Assembly: GCF_030272615.1 (NCBI RefSeq) | Contig: NC_081413.1 | Coordinates: forward strand, 447,746,538-447,810,537 | Length of the DNA: 64,000 nt | Source: Cryptomeria japonica | Lineage: Eukaryota; Streptophyta; Pinopsida; Cupressales; Cupressaceae | Direction of reading: 5' to 3' | Part shown: piece by piece, positions 47,309 to 58,202 of the stretch | How positions within the stretch are numbered: position 1 is the stretch's first letter | Layout of the letters: every line of letters starts with the position of its first letter | Position numbers and translations under genes: made by a program | Notes under the pieces: generated by a model | Databases searched by the model: none | Told to the model about the DNA's origin: nothing | What the model saw: only the letters and a program-made list of their open reading frames with translations

Positions 47309-47320
47309 TGGTATAAGGGG
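47309..47320 (+). other. D primer binding site
   Basis: TGGTATAAGGGG, a degenerate form of TGGTATCAGAGC, two bases after the LTR. Confidence 0.6.
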
Positions 47321-47325
47321 TAGAC

Positions 47326-47389
47326 CCTTGACTATCTGAGGAGATCTGGTATGGCAACCTTGACTATCTGAGGAGATCTGGTATGGCAA
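47326..47389 (+). repeat. 32-bp perfect tandem duplication at D gag start
   Basis: Two identical 32-bp units (47326-47357, 47358-47389) beginning CCTTGACTATCTGAGG. Each copy includes the ATG (47351 and 47383) expected to start Gag. Confidence 0.85.
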
Positions 47390-48865
47390 CCTTTTCTTTC
47401 AATAAGGATAGTTTGAGATTTGATGGAATGAACTAGACTCTCTGGAAGAATCGGATGCAAGTTCATTTGAGATGCATTTGAGAAGAGTATTGGAAGATCA
47501 CTAAGAATGTATATAATGTTCTGCAGATTGGTCCTACTACTCCACATGAGATAAAGGAAGCAAAATTCAATATTAGAGTGAGGGAATAATTGTTGAGTGC
47601 CTTGTCAGATTCTGAGATGACTAATGTGTTGGTTCTTGAAACTGCTGATGACATTTGGGTAAATTTGGAGACCTTGTAAGAAGGTGATAGCCATGTGAAG
47701 ATTGCTAAGTTGCAGAGCTTGAAGGGTAAATATGAGAACCTGAAGATGGGTGAAGATGATTTTACTTCTATTTATGTAGAAAGTGAATGAGCTTGTGTGT
47801 GGAACCAAATGTGTCAATGGAGTTGTAGAAGAGTCTAAGATTGCTGCTAAAGTGTTGAGATCCTTGCCTCCTTATAAGCAACAAACTACTGCTATTGATG
47901 AGATCTAGACTATGACAAATGTGACAAGAGACATGTTGATTGGTAAGCTTGCTAATTTTGAGTTGAGTGAGTTTGGAGATCCTCTTCCTAAGATTGAATT
48001 TGCATTCAAAGCTACTATATCTGGGAAGTAGAGATATGATTCAGGAGAAATTTATACAAGAGTATCTAGATATGAAAAATAGACGAAAGAGAGCTTGAGG
48101 ATCTTAAAGAACTTAATTCTAGAATATTTCCTAAAGGTTCCAATAACTATGAAGGAAAGTTACCTCTTAAATGCTTTTCATGCAATAATATAAGACATTT
48201 TCCATCAAGGTGTCCAGAAAGAGATATAAATCCTAAGAAGCCATTTAAGACATATAATCATAAATATCAGAAGAAGTGTTATTATGTTGTTAATGAAGGT
48301 GTGGCATATGATGATTTAGATAAGGGTAATTCAGGAGATGAATTTGTGTTCATTGCTATCAAGGAAGATGATCTTGTAACTATAGATTCTACAAGCTGCA
48401 CTTATGAAGAGAAATATTTAGCTACTAAAGTTGAGGAGAAAGATGAATGGGTAATTGACAATGGTTGCTCTCATCATATGACATGTGATAAGAGTAAATT
48501 TGTGAACTTGGAAAGGTATTATGGTGGTATAGTAATATTTGGTGATAACATAGCTTGTGTAATCTGTGGTAGAGGTTCTATTTCTCTTGATGGTAAGCAT
48601 AATACTGATGATGTCTTGTATGTTGAAGGTTTAAAGCATAATATTTTGAGTGTTGGTCAAATGGTTGATAAGGGATATAACTTGCAATTTAAGAATTGGA
48701 AATATGAGATCTTGAGTAGCTTCAAAACTGAGATTGCATCAGGAACAAAGAATAAAGGTAATATCTTTCACTTGAATGCTAGGGGTAAAATTTGTTTGAT
48801 TGCTCAGATTGATGAAAGTTGGTTATGACATAAAAGGATGTGTCATGTAAATTTTGATTGCATGG
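47383..48865 (+). pseudogene. D gag-protease, truncated copia
   Basis: Start taken at the ATG 47383, second copy in a tandem duplication. Decayed Gag pieces: KDSLRFDGMN, ITKNVYNVLQ, ETLxEGDSHVKIAKLQSL and KYENLKMGEDD, then many stops and a frameshift. A knuckle near 48170-48215 reads CFSCNNIRHFPSRC (Gly replaced by Arg). The open piece 48301-48828 carries WVIDNGCSHHMTCDKSKF, where DNG replaces protease DSG, then GRGSISLDGKHNTDDVLYVEGLKHNILSVGQ, the copia protease-integrase junction. The zinc region of integrase begins (HKRMCHVNFDCMV) and stops dead at 48865, where H begins. The rest of pol is absent from the window. Confidence 0.78.
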
Positions 48866-50011
48866 TGTGTCGACTTGAATTTCATCCTTGGAATGCTACC
48901 TACAACAAGTTGGTTTCACAAAATACCAATGTAAATGCTATAGGAAATCCAAAATCAACCAATGAAACTACATGAAATTGATATAAAATAAAAACACTAT
49001 TATTACCATCATGATTTATGTCTCATTGTGTCCTAACTCTACTATTCCTAGTTGTAGATGGCATGCTCTCAGACAATGCACTGATAGCTTCCAAGATGGC
49101 ATATGAAGAATGGACTGATAACTGGTAGTTAACAAATGCTATGATATGCAATACTACATGACTATGCTAAAATTATTATGCTATATGATAATTTCTATTT
49201 ACTTCAAGATTAAAATTCAAGGATGCATAAGTTTTATAAATGATTTGCTTGAAAATACACTTGAAGTCTTACTCTCTCTCAACTAAAGCTCTTGATTTTA
49301 TAGACCTTGAGAGGATGAGATGATGTGGCTTAGATCAACGGTCATGATCAGATCTATAGATTTGGATGGCTGTGAGCAAAGGTGAAGGTTGAGAGAAAGG
49401 GGGAAGGAGAAGACAAGTGTCACTCATCTCACCTTGACTGGGTTGCTGACTGAGTGAATCTAGGGATGGTTGGAGAATATTTAGGCATGATAGGACAAGT
49501 GGACTCAAGTCCTTCCTAAGATTTAGAGGGTGTTTGAGAGAATATAGAAGATGGTTATGAAATATGTGTACGTAGACAATATTCATTAAGTTTGGAGGTT
49601 GGAGATAAATGATGAATTAATATTTAAGAAATATTAATTTCCTTAGCCACATGATGGATGAGTTGGCAAAGGGAAGATGAAGTGGAGATGGAAGGATGAG
49701 TTGGAAAAGAGATTAAATAATTTAAGAAATCATTTAATATTTGAGACTATAGGATAGGAGAATAACCATTAAATATTAGATATTTAATTGATTAGAGGAG
49801 ATAATTAAATATTAGATATTTAATTAACTTGGTTAGAGGAATAGAATAGATGAATTAATTAATAAATATTTCAATTAAATTAATTAATAGAAAGACACGA
49901 AATAAATTAAATAAATTAATCTTTTCAAATTAACTATTTAATAGAAGAATAATTATTAAATAAATATAAAATATTTATTTAATTGCTCATAGCCATTTTT
50001 ATGTGTATACC
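48866..50011 (-). repeat. H LTR (gypsy-type)
   Basis: About 1,146 bp, very AT-rich, TGTGTCGACTTG...TGTGTATACC. The right end and the sequence beyond it (TTTTTCCCCTCTTTGAAATGATG) line up with the G 3' LTR end and its polypurine tract (GTGTCTACA, TTTTGCCCCTCTTTGAGACAATG). H is thus a minus-strand relative of G inserted into D. No duplication could be checked because the other end lies beyond E. Confidence 0.55.
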
Positions 50012-51038
50012 TTTTTCCCCTCTTTGAAATGATGTCGAGACAACATTGCTTCAAAGATTAAATCAAGTCTCAATAGTGCACCTGATGGAGATAAAAATCC
50101 TAATTATGTGCCTCCTCAAGAGATTGATCGTGAAATTGTTGAAAACTTTGGTTTGAATGATTGATCTCATGATAATTGATAAAAAAAAGTTTTGTCAATT
50201 AAATTCATTTGTAAAAAACAAATTAAATTTCCTCATTGAATAGCATTAATTACTCTTCAAATCATAAATATAAAATTAACCAAGGTTAATTTTAATTTCA
50301 TTGTTATCCTTGTCAGCTTGTGAATTTTTTTTTTTGGTGAGGTGGTAAAATGGTGATTCCTGTGGAGAACCATCGATTTGAGCGTGTTTGACGATATTAG
50401 TGACCTCCTAGTATGGGTATCCGGTATGTATCTTATACTGAGCTTTGTTTTCAACTTGTCGTGCAACTTTTCATGTTTTTAGGCACGTTTTTGAATTTTG
50501 AACTTTTTTGGCAATTTTTTGTATTATGTTAGCGCTTTTGCATTTAGATTTAGCGCATGTGCCATTAGGTTTAGTGCATTTACATGTGATAGCGCATATT
50601 CTCATTAGGATAGAGCATATGTTAAGGATGATAACACATAGGCATAGGTTAGTGCTTATGAATTGTTTGTTAATGCATATGCATTGTGTTGTAGCACTTC
50701 TGCATGTTTCGCGTATTCGTTCGTAGGGTTAGCGCGTTTCTTGAAAAAGTTAGCACATATGCTTTTTTTAGTGCTTATGTTCAATAGGATAGCACATATG
50801 CTCAAAATTTGATGTTTTTGATAGATGCAAAACCTAAAATAACTTTGATGATTAGATTTAACATGTTTAATAGGCGTGTGTGATGAATAGGGACTTGACT
50901 GATTGATTGATGTTGCTCAATAGATCAGTTTGATTTGTTTTGATAGAGTAGCTCTAAGAAACTGATTTAGTTTTTGATGTAAGAGCTTAGCAGAGTTTTG
51001 ATTGAACTTAGTGATTGATAGAAAATGATGATTGATAG
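50012..51038 (-). mobile_element. H polypurine tract and 3' untranslated region
   Basis: Begins with the tract AAAGAGGGGAAAAA on the minus strand. It continues with sequence related to G at 18374-18480 (CCTCAAGAGATTGATCG against CCCCCTCGAGGAATTG). No coding remnant was recognised. It ends where E is inserted at 51039, so the rest of H is to the right of the window. It carries a 14-copy array at 50527-50810. Confidence 0.5.
50527..50810. repeat. ~20-bp tandem array, about 14 copies, in H
   Basis: Units of 18-22 bp with core TAGCGCATATGC and variants (TAGTGCATTTAC, TAGAGCATATGT, TAGCACATATGC, TAGTGCTTATG). Spacing is regular enough to place about 14 copies by eye. TAGCGCATATG is partly palindromic (GCGC, CATATG). 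Confidence 0.65.
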
Positions 51039-51389
51039 TGTTGGTGTAAATAAATATTCATTCTGTATATTATTACACTTACTTAAGTTAACTTAGGATA
51101 ATGCATCTCTTCGTAGTTTGGATTTGAGACACTTAGGGAAGTGTGCACATAGGGATAGAGCTTGTAGGAGAAATTCCACCTTTTGTGGTCTTATTTTAAT
51201 GTTACACTCCACATTCGGTGGGTCATCCACCTCTTGTGGAATATTATATTATTTCTCCTACCTACCCCTAGTATTTCTTACCTACCCTTATTTCTCATTC
51301 AGCCACATGTCATATTTGTGTGCTCATACATCCATATGGCCTTGCCTATATAAGTAGGCCTCTATTCATTGTATTGGTTAATCTAGTTG
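51039..51389 (+). repeat. E 5' LTR, segment 1
   Basis: U3 and start of R. Contains the TATA box at 51347-51353. The last five bases, AGTTG, are the target of F. Confidence 0.82.
51347..51353 (+). promoter_or_regulatory. E LTR TATA box
   Basis: CCTATATAAGTAGG, a clean plant TATA context about 37 bp upstream of the point where F was inserted, i.e. F lies near the expected transcription start. Confidence 0.6.
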
Positions 51390-52448
51390 TGTTGGTATTT
51401 TGGTATGGTTTTGTCATTGATTTCAACACCTGCTAAATACACCTACTTTGGAGATCCAACAACGTTCACTGGCAATCAGTAAACTGTTCAAACAATCACC
51501 GATATATGGTTAACCAGCAAGATATAATGGTCACCGGTACCAGCAATGACATGGAAGACACTTGGTAATGTTGAAGACATCATGTGGACACTTTTCCTTG
51601 AAGTAATATCATTGGTATATTCTTATTTGCATATTTGCTTTTACCAGCAAATAGGTCTAGGTTATCTAGGGTTACACCAGCAGGTTTATCTTTTCTAGAT
51701 CAGCATGGCATGCTATGAAGATGATTTATTATTGTTGTAAATGCATTAAGCCAACATGTCTAATCGGTTATTGCATCGGATATTGTATTATTTGTAAAAT
51801 GTTTTTATTGTAATATCTTGTAGAGCCGACCTACTAAAATTGGTCTTAGGGTATGGTATAAATGTAAGATCTTATTTGTAAGATCAAGTGTGGAATGCGA
51901 AAAAATATTTAAGGAAGGATATATGCGAGATCAAGCAGAGATATACACGAAGACATCATTTGAAGGTGAAGTTAGGTTTTTGTAGAAGCATATCAACATT
52001 ACACTGGTACTGAATCCAGCATATGAAGATGCTATTTTGTGTAGTACATTATCATTGGATTTAACCATCCAACTGTAGTCAGTGTGACTCCCATTTGTGT
52101 TTGAGCAGTGAGCTCTAGGCTGTTGGCCTTTCTGCATGTGCATACCCCTCTTTGTACACTTACTATCTGCAATAGTATCATCTGATTGTGGGTAAGGTTT
52201 CCCACCATGGTTTTTCCCCTTACAGGGTTTCCACATACAAGTATGTGTGTCATGTGTTGTGGATGACTTTATGTTTATGTTTCATGTATTAATTCTTACC
52301 AGTATAGCAATTTTCTATTAACATTGTTTACCGACATACTTAACTGTCTTACCAGTACTAAGCATTAAGTTGGTTAATAAGATTTTGGTTTGAATTTATT
52401 AGACAATTGATTCACCCCGCCCCCTCTTAGTTGTCCCCAGGACCTACA
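51390..52448 (+). repeat. F 5' LTR
   Basis: 1,059 bp. TATA box TATAAAT at 51857-51863. Conserved blocks TGAGCAGTGAGCTCTAGGC at 52102-52120, CCCACCATGGTTTTTCCCC at 52200-52218 and TTGATTCACCCCGCCCCC at 52409. Confidence 0.9.
51857..51863 (+). promoter_or_regulatory. F LTR TATA box
   Basis: GGTATAAATGTAAGATC; conserved at 57500-57506 in the 3' LTR and in reverse at 3215-3222 in the B LTR. Places U3 at about 470 bp. Confidence 0.55.
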
Positions 52449-52450
52449 AT

Positions 52451-52462
52451 TGGTATCAGAGC
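52451..52462 (+). other. F primer binding site
   Basis: TGGTATCAGAGC, the usual plant copia site complementary to the 3' end of initiator methionine tRNA, two bases after the LTR. Confidence 0.92.
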
Positions 52463-52506
52463 CTAGTTCTCTTTTTTTTGGAAGTTTAACAACTTGAGGA
52501 GATCCA

Positions 52507-53997
52507 ATGTCTACTAATTAATTCAGAAAGGATAGTCCTAAACTTGATGGAACCAACTATGGAATATCAAAAATCAGAATGGAGACACATCTGAATTGCA
52601 TTGGTAAAGACATCTGGGAAGTTACTAAGAATTGTTATACTGCTGCTATAGTTGGTCAGTCTACTCCTATTACTTTAGCTAAAGATGAAGAAAATGATTG
52701 CAAAGCAAGAGAAGCACTTTTGAGTGCATTATCAGATCAACAAATCATGGGATTATCAGATAGATCTACTACAAAAGCTATTTGGGATCATTTGGAAACA
52801 CTGAATGAAGGGGATTCCATAGTCAAAATTGCAAAACTTGAAAGCTTCCGAGTCAGGTATGAACATCTGAAAATGGAAGAAGATGAAAGAATTTCTGCTT
52901 TTATGGAAAGAGTAAATGAAATTGTTTTAGGTATCAAATGTTGTGGAGGAACCTTGAGTGAAGATGAGATTATTTCAAAAACCTTAAGAGGTTTGCCACT
53001 GGCATATAAAAAGAAGGTTACTGGTATTAATGAGTTGAGAACAATGCCTAGTACATCAGTAACTAGGGATACATTGATTGGAAAAATTTCAGCTTTTGAA
53101 ATTGAGGAATTTGGTCCTGTTGCTACTATAAAAACTGATTTGGCTTTCAAAGCATCAACATCATTTGCTCCATCTTTTGACAAATCAGACTAGAGAGCCT
53201 TTTATTTAAGAGAACTTGAAGAAACCAAGAAGGAGAATGAAGAGCTTGAAGAACTTGAAGCACTATTTGCAAGAAAAGTGCCAAAAGGTCCAATTGGAAG
53301 TAAGTATGAAGGTAAAGCACCCTTTAAATGTTTCAACTACAATAAGATTGGTCATATGGCTTCAAGATGCCTTGACAAACATGCTAGACTAAGAGAAGAA
53401 GCTAGAAGGACATATAAACCTAATCCTGAATATCAGAGATACAGATCTAAGAAAAACAAAGATAAATCTTGTTACATTGTTGATGAAGGTGTGACTGATG
53501 ATTTTGATGAGGATCCAGTAGACAACGGATGGGTCTTTGTTGCTATAACAGAAGATCAATCGGTACCTATTGCTCCACCATTAGAAAAAGCCCTAGCAGC
53601 TAAAGTTGAATTAAAGGATGAATGGATTATTGACTTAGGATGCTCACATCACATGACTGGAGACAAAGCCAAATTCTTGAACTTTCAAGAATACAATGGA
53701 GGTTTAGTAAGATTCAGAGATGACAAAGCCTGTTCAATCAAAGGTAAGGGTTCAATATCTCTTGATGGTAAACATAACACTGACAATGTTTACTATGTTG
53801 AAGGATTAAAACATAATCTTTTAAGTGTTGGTCAATTAGTTGAGAAAGGTTTTCAGTTACAATTAAAAAATGGAAAATGCAAAATCATGAATAGAACTGG
53901 TTTGGAAATTGCAATCGGTAATCAGACTAGAGGTAATATCTTTCATTTGAATAACAGTGAAACTGCATGCTTAATTGCTCATATAAATGAAAGCTAG
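52507..53997 (+). pseudogene. F gag and protease
   Basis: ATG at 52507 is followed by a TAA at codon 5. The frame continues with KLDGTNYGISKIRMETHLNC and ETLNEGDSIVKIAKLESF, YEHLKMEEDERISAFMERVNEIV, and IISKTLRGLPLAYK, the copia Gag core (open piece 52579-53193). A TAG at 53191-53193 stands where TGG is likely. Next, in frame, is an ELEETKKENEELEELE coiled-coil stretch and an intact knuckle CFNYNKIGHMASRC with Tyr in the second Cys position. The protease motif near 53620-53660 reads WIIDLGCSHHMTGDK (DLG instead of DSG). It ends with the junction LDGKHNTDNVYYVEGLKHNLLSVGQ and a TAG at 53995. Confidence 0.88.
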
Positions 53998-55040
53998 TTA
54001 TGGCATAAAAGACTATGTCATGTAAATTTCAATTGCATGGTAAAAATCAGTACTTCTAAGGCAGTTAGAGATCTACCTAAAATTGTGAAACCTCAGAATA
54101 CAATTTGCAAGGAATGTCAATTTGGAAAACAGGTTAGAGCTAGTTTCAAAAGTATTCCAGAAGAATCCAATAATGCTCTTGATTTAATTCACACTGATTT
54201 ATGTGGTCTAGCTAGAACTAAAAGTTTACAAGGTGATAGATATTCATGCTAATTATTGATGATTATTCTAGAATGTGTTGGGTTACTTTTCTCAGAGAAA
54301 AATCAGAAGCACTTGGGAAGTTCAAACTATTCAAAGCAATGGTTGAAAATGAAACCGGTAAGAAAATTAAATGTTTAAGATCAGATCAAGGAGGAGAATT
54401 CACATCTAGAGATTTTAATACATTCTGTGAAGTAAATGGAATCAAAAGACAGTTATTAACACCTCAGACACCTCAACAGAATGGAGTTGTTGAAAGGAAA
54501 AACAAAACTATTTTGGATGCAGCAAGAAGTATGTTATCAGAAGCAAATCTACCACATGTGTACTGGAGAGAGGCAGTAAGCACTGCTGTCTATACATTCA
54601 ACAAAGTTCACATCAAAGGTGAAACCCGTAAGACCCCTCATGAACTATGGTTTGGTTATACTCCTACTCTTAAGTATTTCAGAATTTTTGGAAGTAAATG
54701 TTATATTAGAAGAGATGAGTATATTGGCAAGTTTGATCCTAGAAGTGATGAAGGAATATTTCTTGGTTATTCATCTAAGAGTAAAGCTTATAGATGCTTT
54801 AATAAAAGATTACAGAAAATTGTTGAGAGTACAGATGTAAAAATTGATGAACAATTCAGAGGAACTTCAAGGTATATAGACTCTGAACCGGTAAAAGAAA
54901 TTATGACAAATGAACCAACAGTAAATCCACAGGTACAAAATGATGATCCAGTTACCCCAGTATCATCAGAGGATACCATAGTAATGACACCCCAGTATGT
55001 CTTATTTTTCAAATTAAGACTAAGACACCCCAGTATGTAA
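53998..55040 (+). pseudogene. F integrase
   Basis: Zinc region LWHKRLCHVNF...CKEC, then IHTDLCGLARTKSL with the first catalytic Asp. A one-base frameshift near 54245 follows. The open piece 54246-55040 has IDDYSRMCWVTFL, LRSDQGGEFTSRDF (second Asp) and TPQQNGVVERKNKTILDAARSML (Glu): the DDE triad is present. C-terminal part: TPHELWFGYTPTLKYFRIFGSKCYIRR and a DEGIFLGYSSKSKAYRC block. It ends in a frameshift caused by a 38-bp duplication at 54986-55038. Copia integrase joins cDNA ends to host DNA, making the 5-bp duplications seen here. Confidence 0.88.
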
Positions 55041-55783
55041 GACTAAATCATTCTGAAGATCAGATAATTGGAAGCAAATTTAAAGGAGTCATGACAAGAG
55101 GAAGATTGGCAAATGAAGAGGTATATCTTATTTCTCAAATTGAACCATTATCTATCAATGAGGCATGTGAAGATGAATTTTGGATTAAAGCTATGGAAGA
55201 AGAATTAGGACAGATTGAGAAAAATAATACTTGGACATTAGTGCCTCGGCTTGAAAATAAAAATGTAATTGGAACCAAATGGGTATTTAGAAACAAACTT
55301 AATGAAGATGGTAAGGTTGTCAGGAATAAAGCAAGACTAGTGTGTAAGGGATATTCTCAGAAAGAAGGAGTTGATTACAATGAAACCTTTGCACCGATAG
55401 CCAGAATTGAGGTAGTTAGACTATTTTTGGCCTTTGCAACTCAGAAGGATTACAAAGTTTATCAAATGGATATCAAATGTGCATTTTTGAATGGAGATCT
55501 TGAAGAAGAAGTTTATATTGAACAACTTGATGGATTTTCTTTGACAGATAACAATGATATGGTTTGCAGATTAAGAAAAGCTCTGTATGGACTAAAACAA
55601 GCTCCAAGAGCCTGGTATGAAAGATTGGATAAGTACCTTTTAAAAATTGGTTTTACTAAAGGAAATGCAGATAGCAATTTATATTACAAAGTAACTAATG
55701 ATGACATTTTGATTATGGAAGTATTTGTTGATGATATAATCTTTGGAGGAGAAGATGGATTATGCAAAAGAATTTTCTCTTAA
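55041..55783 (+). pseudogene. F reverse transcriptase
   Basis: Open piece 55091-55783: WIKAMEEELGQIEKNNTWTLV, IGTKWVFRNKLNEDG, ARLVCKGYSQKEGVDYNETFAPIARIE, YQMDIKCAFLNGDLEEEVYIEQ, LYGLKQAPRAWYERLDKYLL and the catalytic VFVDDIIFGGED. All fingers and palm blocks of copia RT are present and uninterrupted. The frame shifts right after the catalytic box (55743-55783 overlap), so the thumb continues in the next frame. FVDD instead of YVDD is shared with B. Confidence 0.9.
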
Positions 55784-56678
55784 AATGCAGCATGAATTTG
55801 AAATGTCTATAATTGGAGAAATAAAATTCTTTTTAGGATTGCAGATTTTACAGATGGATAAAGGCATATTTTTGAGTCAATTTAAGTACTTGAAAGAAAA
55901 ACTCAAGAAATTTGGGATGGAGAACTCTAAACAGGTAAGCACACCTATGACTACAAATGATAAATTATCTCAAAGCGATGAATCCACACCTGTTAATCCA
56001 ACTAGATACAAATCTATGATAGGAGGTTTACTGTATTTGACACAAACCAGACCTGATATTATGAATGCAGTATGTATAGTTTCTAGATTTCAGAGTAATC
56101 CCAAAGAAAATCATGAATCAGCAGTAAAAAGGATTTTCCGGTACTTACAAGGCACAACAAATCTTAGATTATGGTATCCTAAAGATGAAAATTTTGATCT
56201 ATATGCATACACAGATGCAAATTGGGCAGGAGATGTGGATGATAGAAAGAGCACCATTGGAGGAGCATTCTTTCTTGGAAAGAGATTAGTTTCTTGGTTA
56301 AGTAAGAAACAGAGTTGTACATCTTTATCAACAGTAGAATCAGAATATGTTGCAATAGCAACAAACTATACACAGGTACTTTGGCTTAAGCAAATGTTGA
56401 AAGACATAAAGGTAAAATGCAAGGAACCTATTACTATATATTGTGATAACACTACAACAATTGATATATCTAAGAATCCAGTATTACATTCTAAAACAAA
56501 ACATGTCTCTATCAAACTGAATTTTCTAAGAGAAAAAGTTGAAGAAAAGGAAATAAAATTGGTCTATGTGAATACTAAAGAACAACTTATAGATATTTTT
56601 ACAAAACCTTTGCCTAAGGAAACTTTTGAGTATCTTAGAGATCAGCTCGAAGTCTTACCTCCACCAGTAGAGACTTAG
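55743..56678 (+). pseudogene. F RT thumb and RNase H
   Basis: Open 311-codon piece: FEMSIIGEIKFFLGLQI, STPMTTNDKL, NPTRYKSMIGGLLYLTQTRPDI (thumb and connection). RNase H follows with AYTDANWAGDVDDRKSTIGG (Asp), SLSTVESEYVAIA (Glu), CDNTTTIDISKNP (Asp) and KHVSIKLNFLREKV (terminal His region): the D-E-D-D-like acidic set is complete. It ends with the DIFTKPLPKETFEYLRDQL box and TAG at 56676. No damage inside this piece. Confidence 0.9.
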
Positions 56679-57020
56679 ACAATTGATGATTGTCATCAAC
56701 TGACAGAATTAAATGGACAAATCTTTTATTCTGGTATTTGATGAGGAAGCTACTTCTTAGGAGGAGTAGTTGGTATATTGAATTGGTTGGTATTTTGTAT
56801 GATCTTGACCTTTTTGTGACTTTGGCATTTGATGTCAAAGGGGGAGAGATATATGGAAAAACATTATGAAAAATGCATTATCTTTTTGAGGAGAAATTGG
56901 TATTGTAAATAAATCTTTGTATAAACACATATTACTCCCAAGGGGAGAATTGGTTTTTGTACTTGGCATTTCTATCTTGGCACTTTGATGGTTTTTCCAT
57001 CTTGTGTTGCCATCAATGCC
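56679..57020. other. F 3' untranslated spacer
   Basis: About 340 bp, no open frame. Contains three copies of a CAAAGGGGGAGA-like polypurine word (about 56836, 56938 and the true PPT at 57021), so tract-like sequences are repeated here. Confidence 0.55.
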
Positions 57021-57032
57021 AAAGGGGGAGAT
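57021..57032 (+). other. F polypurine tract
   Basis: AAAGGGGGAGAT next to the 3' LTR. Confidence 0.9.
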
Positions 57033-58088
57033 TGTTGGTATTTTGGTATGGTTTTGTCATTGATGTCAACACCTGCTAAATACACCTACTTTGGAGATCC
57101 AGCAACGTTCACCGGCAATCAGTAAACTATTCAAACAATCACTGGTATATGGTTAACTGGCAGGATATAATGGTCACCGGTACCTCCAATGACATGGAAG
57201 ACACTTGGTAATGTCAAAGACATCATGTGGACACTTTTCCTTGAAGTAATATCATTGGTATATTCTTATTTGCATATTTTCTTTTACCGGCAAATAGGTC
57301 CAGGTTATCTAGGGTTACACCGACAGGTTTATCTTTTCCAGATCAGCATGGCACACTATGAAGATGATTTATTATTGTTGTAAATGCATTAAGTTGACAT
57401 GTCTAATTGGTTATTGCATTGGATATTGTATTATTTGTAAAATGTTTTTATTGTAATATCTTGTAGAGCTGACCTACTAAAATTGGTCTTAGGGTATGGT
57501 ATAAATGTAAGATCTTATTTGTAAGATCAAGTGTGGAATGTGAAAAAAGATTTAAGGAAGGATATATGCGAGATCAAGCAGAGATATACATGAAGACATC
57601 ATTTGAAGGTGAAGTTAGGTTTTGTAGAAGCATATCAGCATTACACCTGTACTGAATCCAGCATATGAAGATGCTATTTTGTGTAGTACATTCTCATTGG
57701 ATTTAACCATCCAACTGTAGTCAGTGTGACTCCCATTTGTGTTTCAGTAGTGAGCTCTAGGCTGATGGCCTTTCTGCATGTGCAGACCCCTCTTTGTACA
57801 CTTACTATCTGCAATAGTATCATCTAATTGTGGGTAAGGTTTCCCACCATGGTTTTTCCCCTTACAGGGTTTCCACGTACAAATATGTGTGTCATGTGTT
57901 GTGGATGACTTTATGTTTATGTTTCATGCATTAATTCTTACCAGTATAGCAATTTTCTGTTAACACTGTTTACCGACATACTTAACTGTCTTACCGGTAC
58001 TAAGCATTAAGTTGGTTAATAAGATTTTTGTTTGAATTTATTAGACAACTGATTCACCCCCCCCTCTCAGTTGTCCCCGGGACCTACA
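57033..58088 (+). repeat. F 3' LTR
   Basis: 1,056 bp, about 40 differences from 51390-52448 by eye, mostly transitions. Ends CCTACA followed by AGTTG. Confidence 0.9.
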
Positions 58089-58093
58089 AGTTG

Positions 58094-58190
58094 ATTATTT
58101 TGCATATTGATGAGAATACAATTTGTTCTTGTCATTCTATTGTCTCTTTTATGCTTTTCATTGTGCCCTTGATCTTGGCAAAATCCTACA
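58094..58190 (+). repeat. E 5' LTR, segment 2
   Basis: 97 bp of R-U5 after the AGTTG duplication, ending AAATCCTACA directly beside the PBS. Confidence 0.8.
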
Positions 58191-58202
58191 TGGTATCAGA
58201 GC
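58191..58202 (+). other. E primer binding site
   Basis: TGGTATCAGAGC, identical to that of F, directly adjoining the LTR end. Confidence 0.92.

Larger units (their letters stand above)
51390..58088 (+). mobile_element. Element F: complete Ty1/copia element
   Basis: 6,699 bp with LTRs at 51390-52448 and 57033-58088, TGTTGG...CTACA ends, PBS 52451-52462, PPT 57021-57032 and a perfect AGTTG duplication (51385-51389, 58089-58093). Order gag, protease, integrase, RT, RNase H. By eye the LTRs differ at about 40 positions, around 4%. The polyprotein has three stops and three frameshifts, so the copy is inactive but close to full length. It is the best reference copy for B and D in this window. Confidence 0.93.

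Noticed and set aside
50527-50810. CRISPR-like array
   Set aside because: Units are degenerate, contiguous and ~20 bp with no unique spacers; eukaryotic transposon context.
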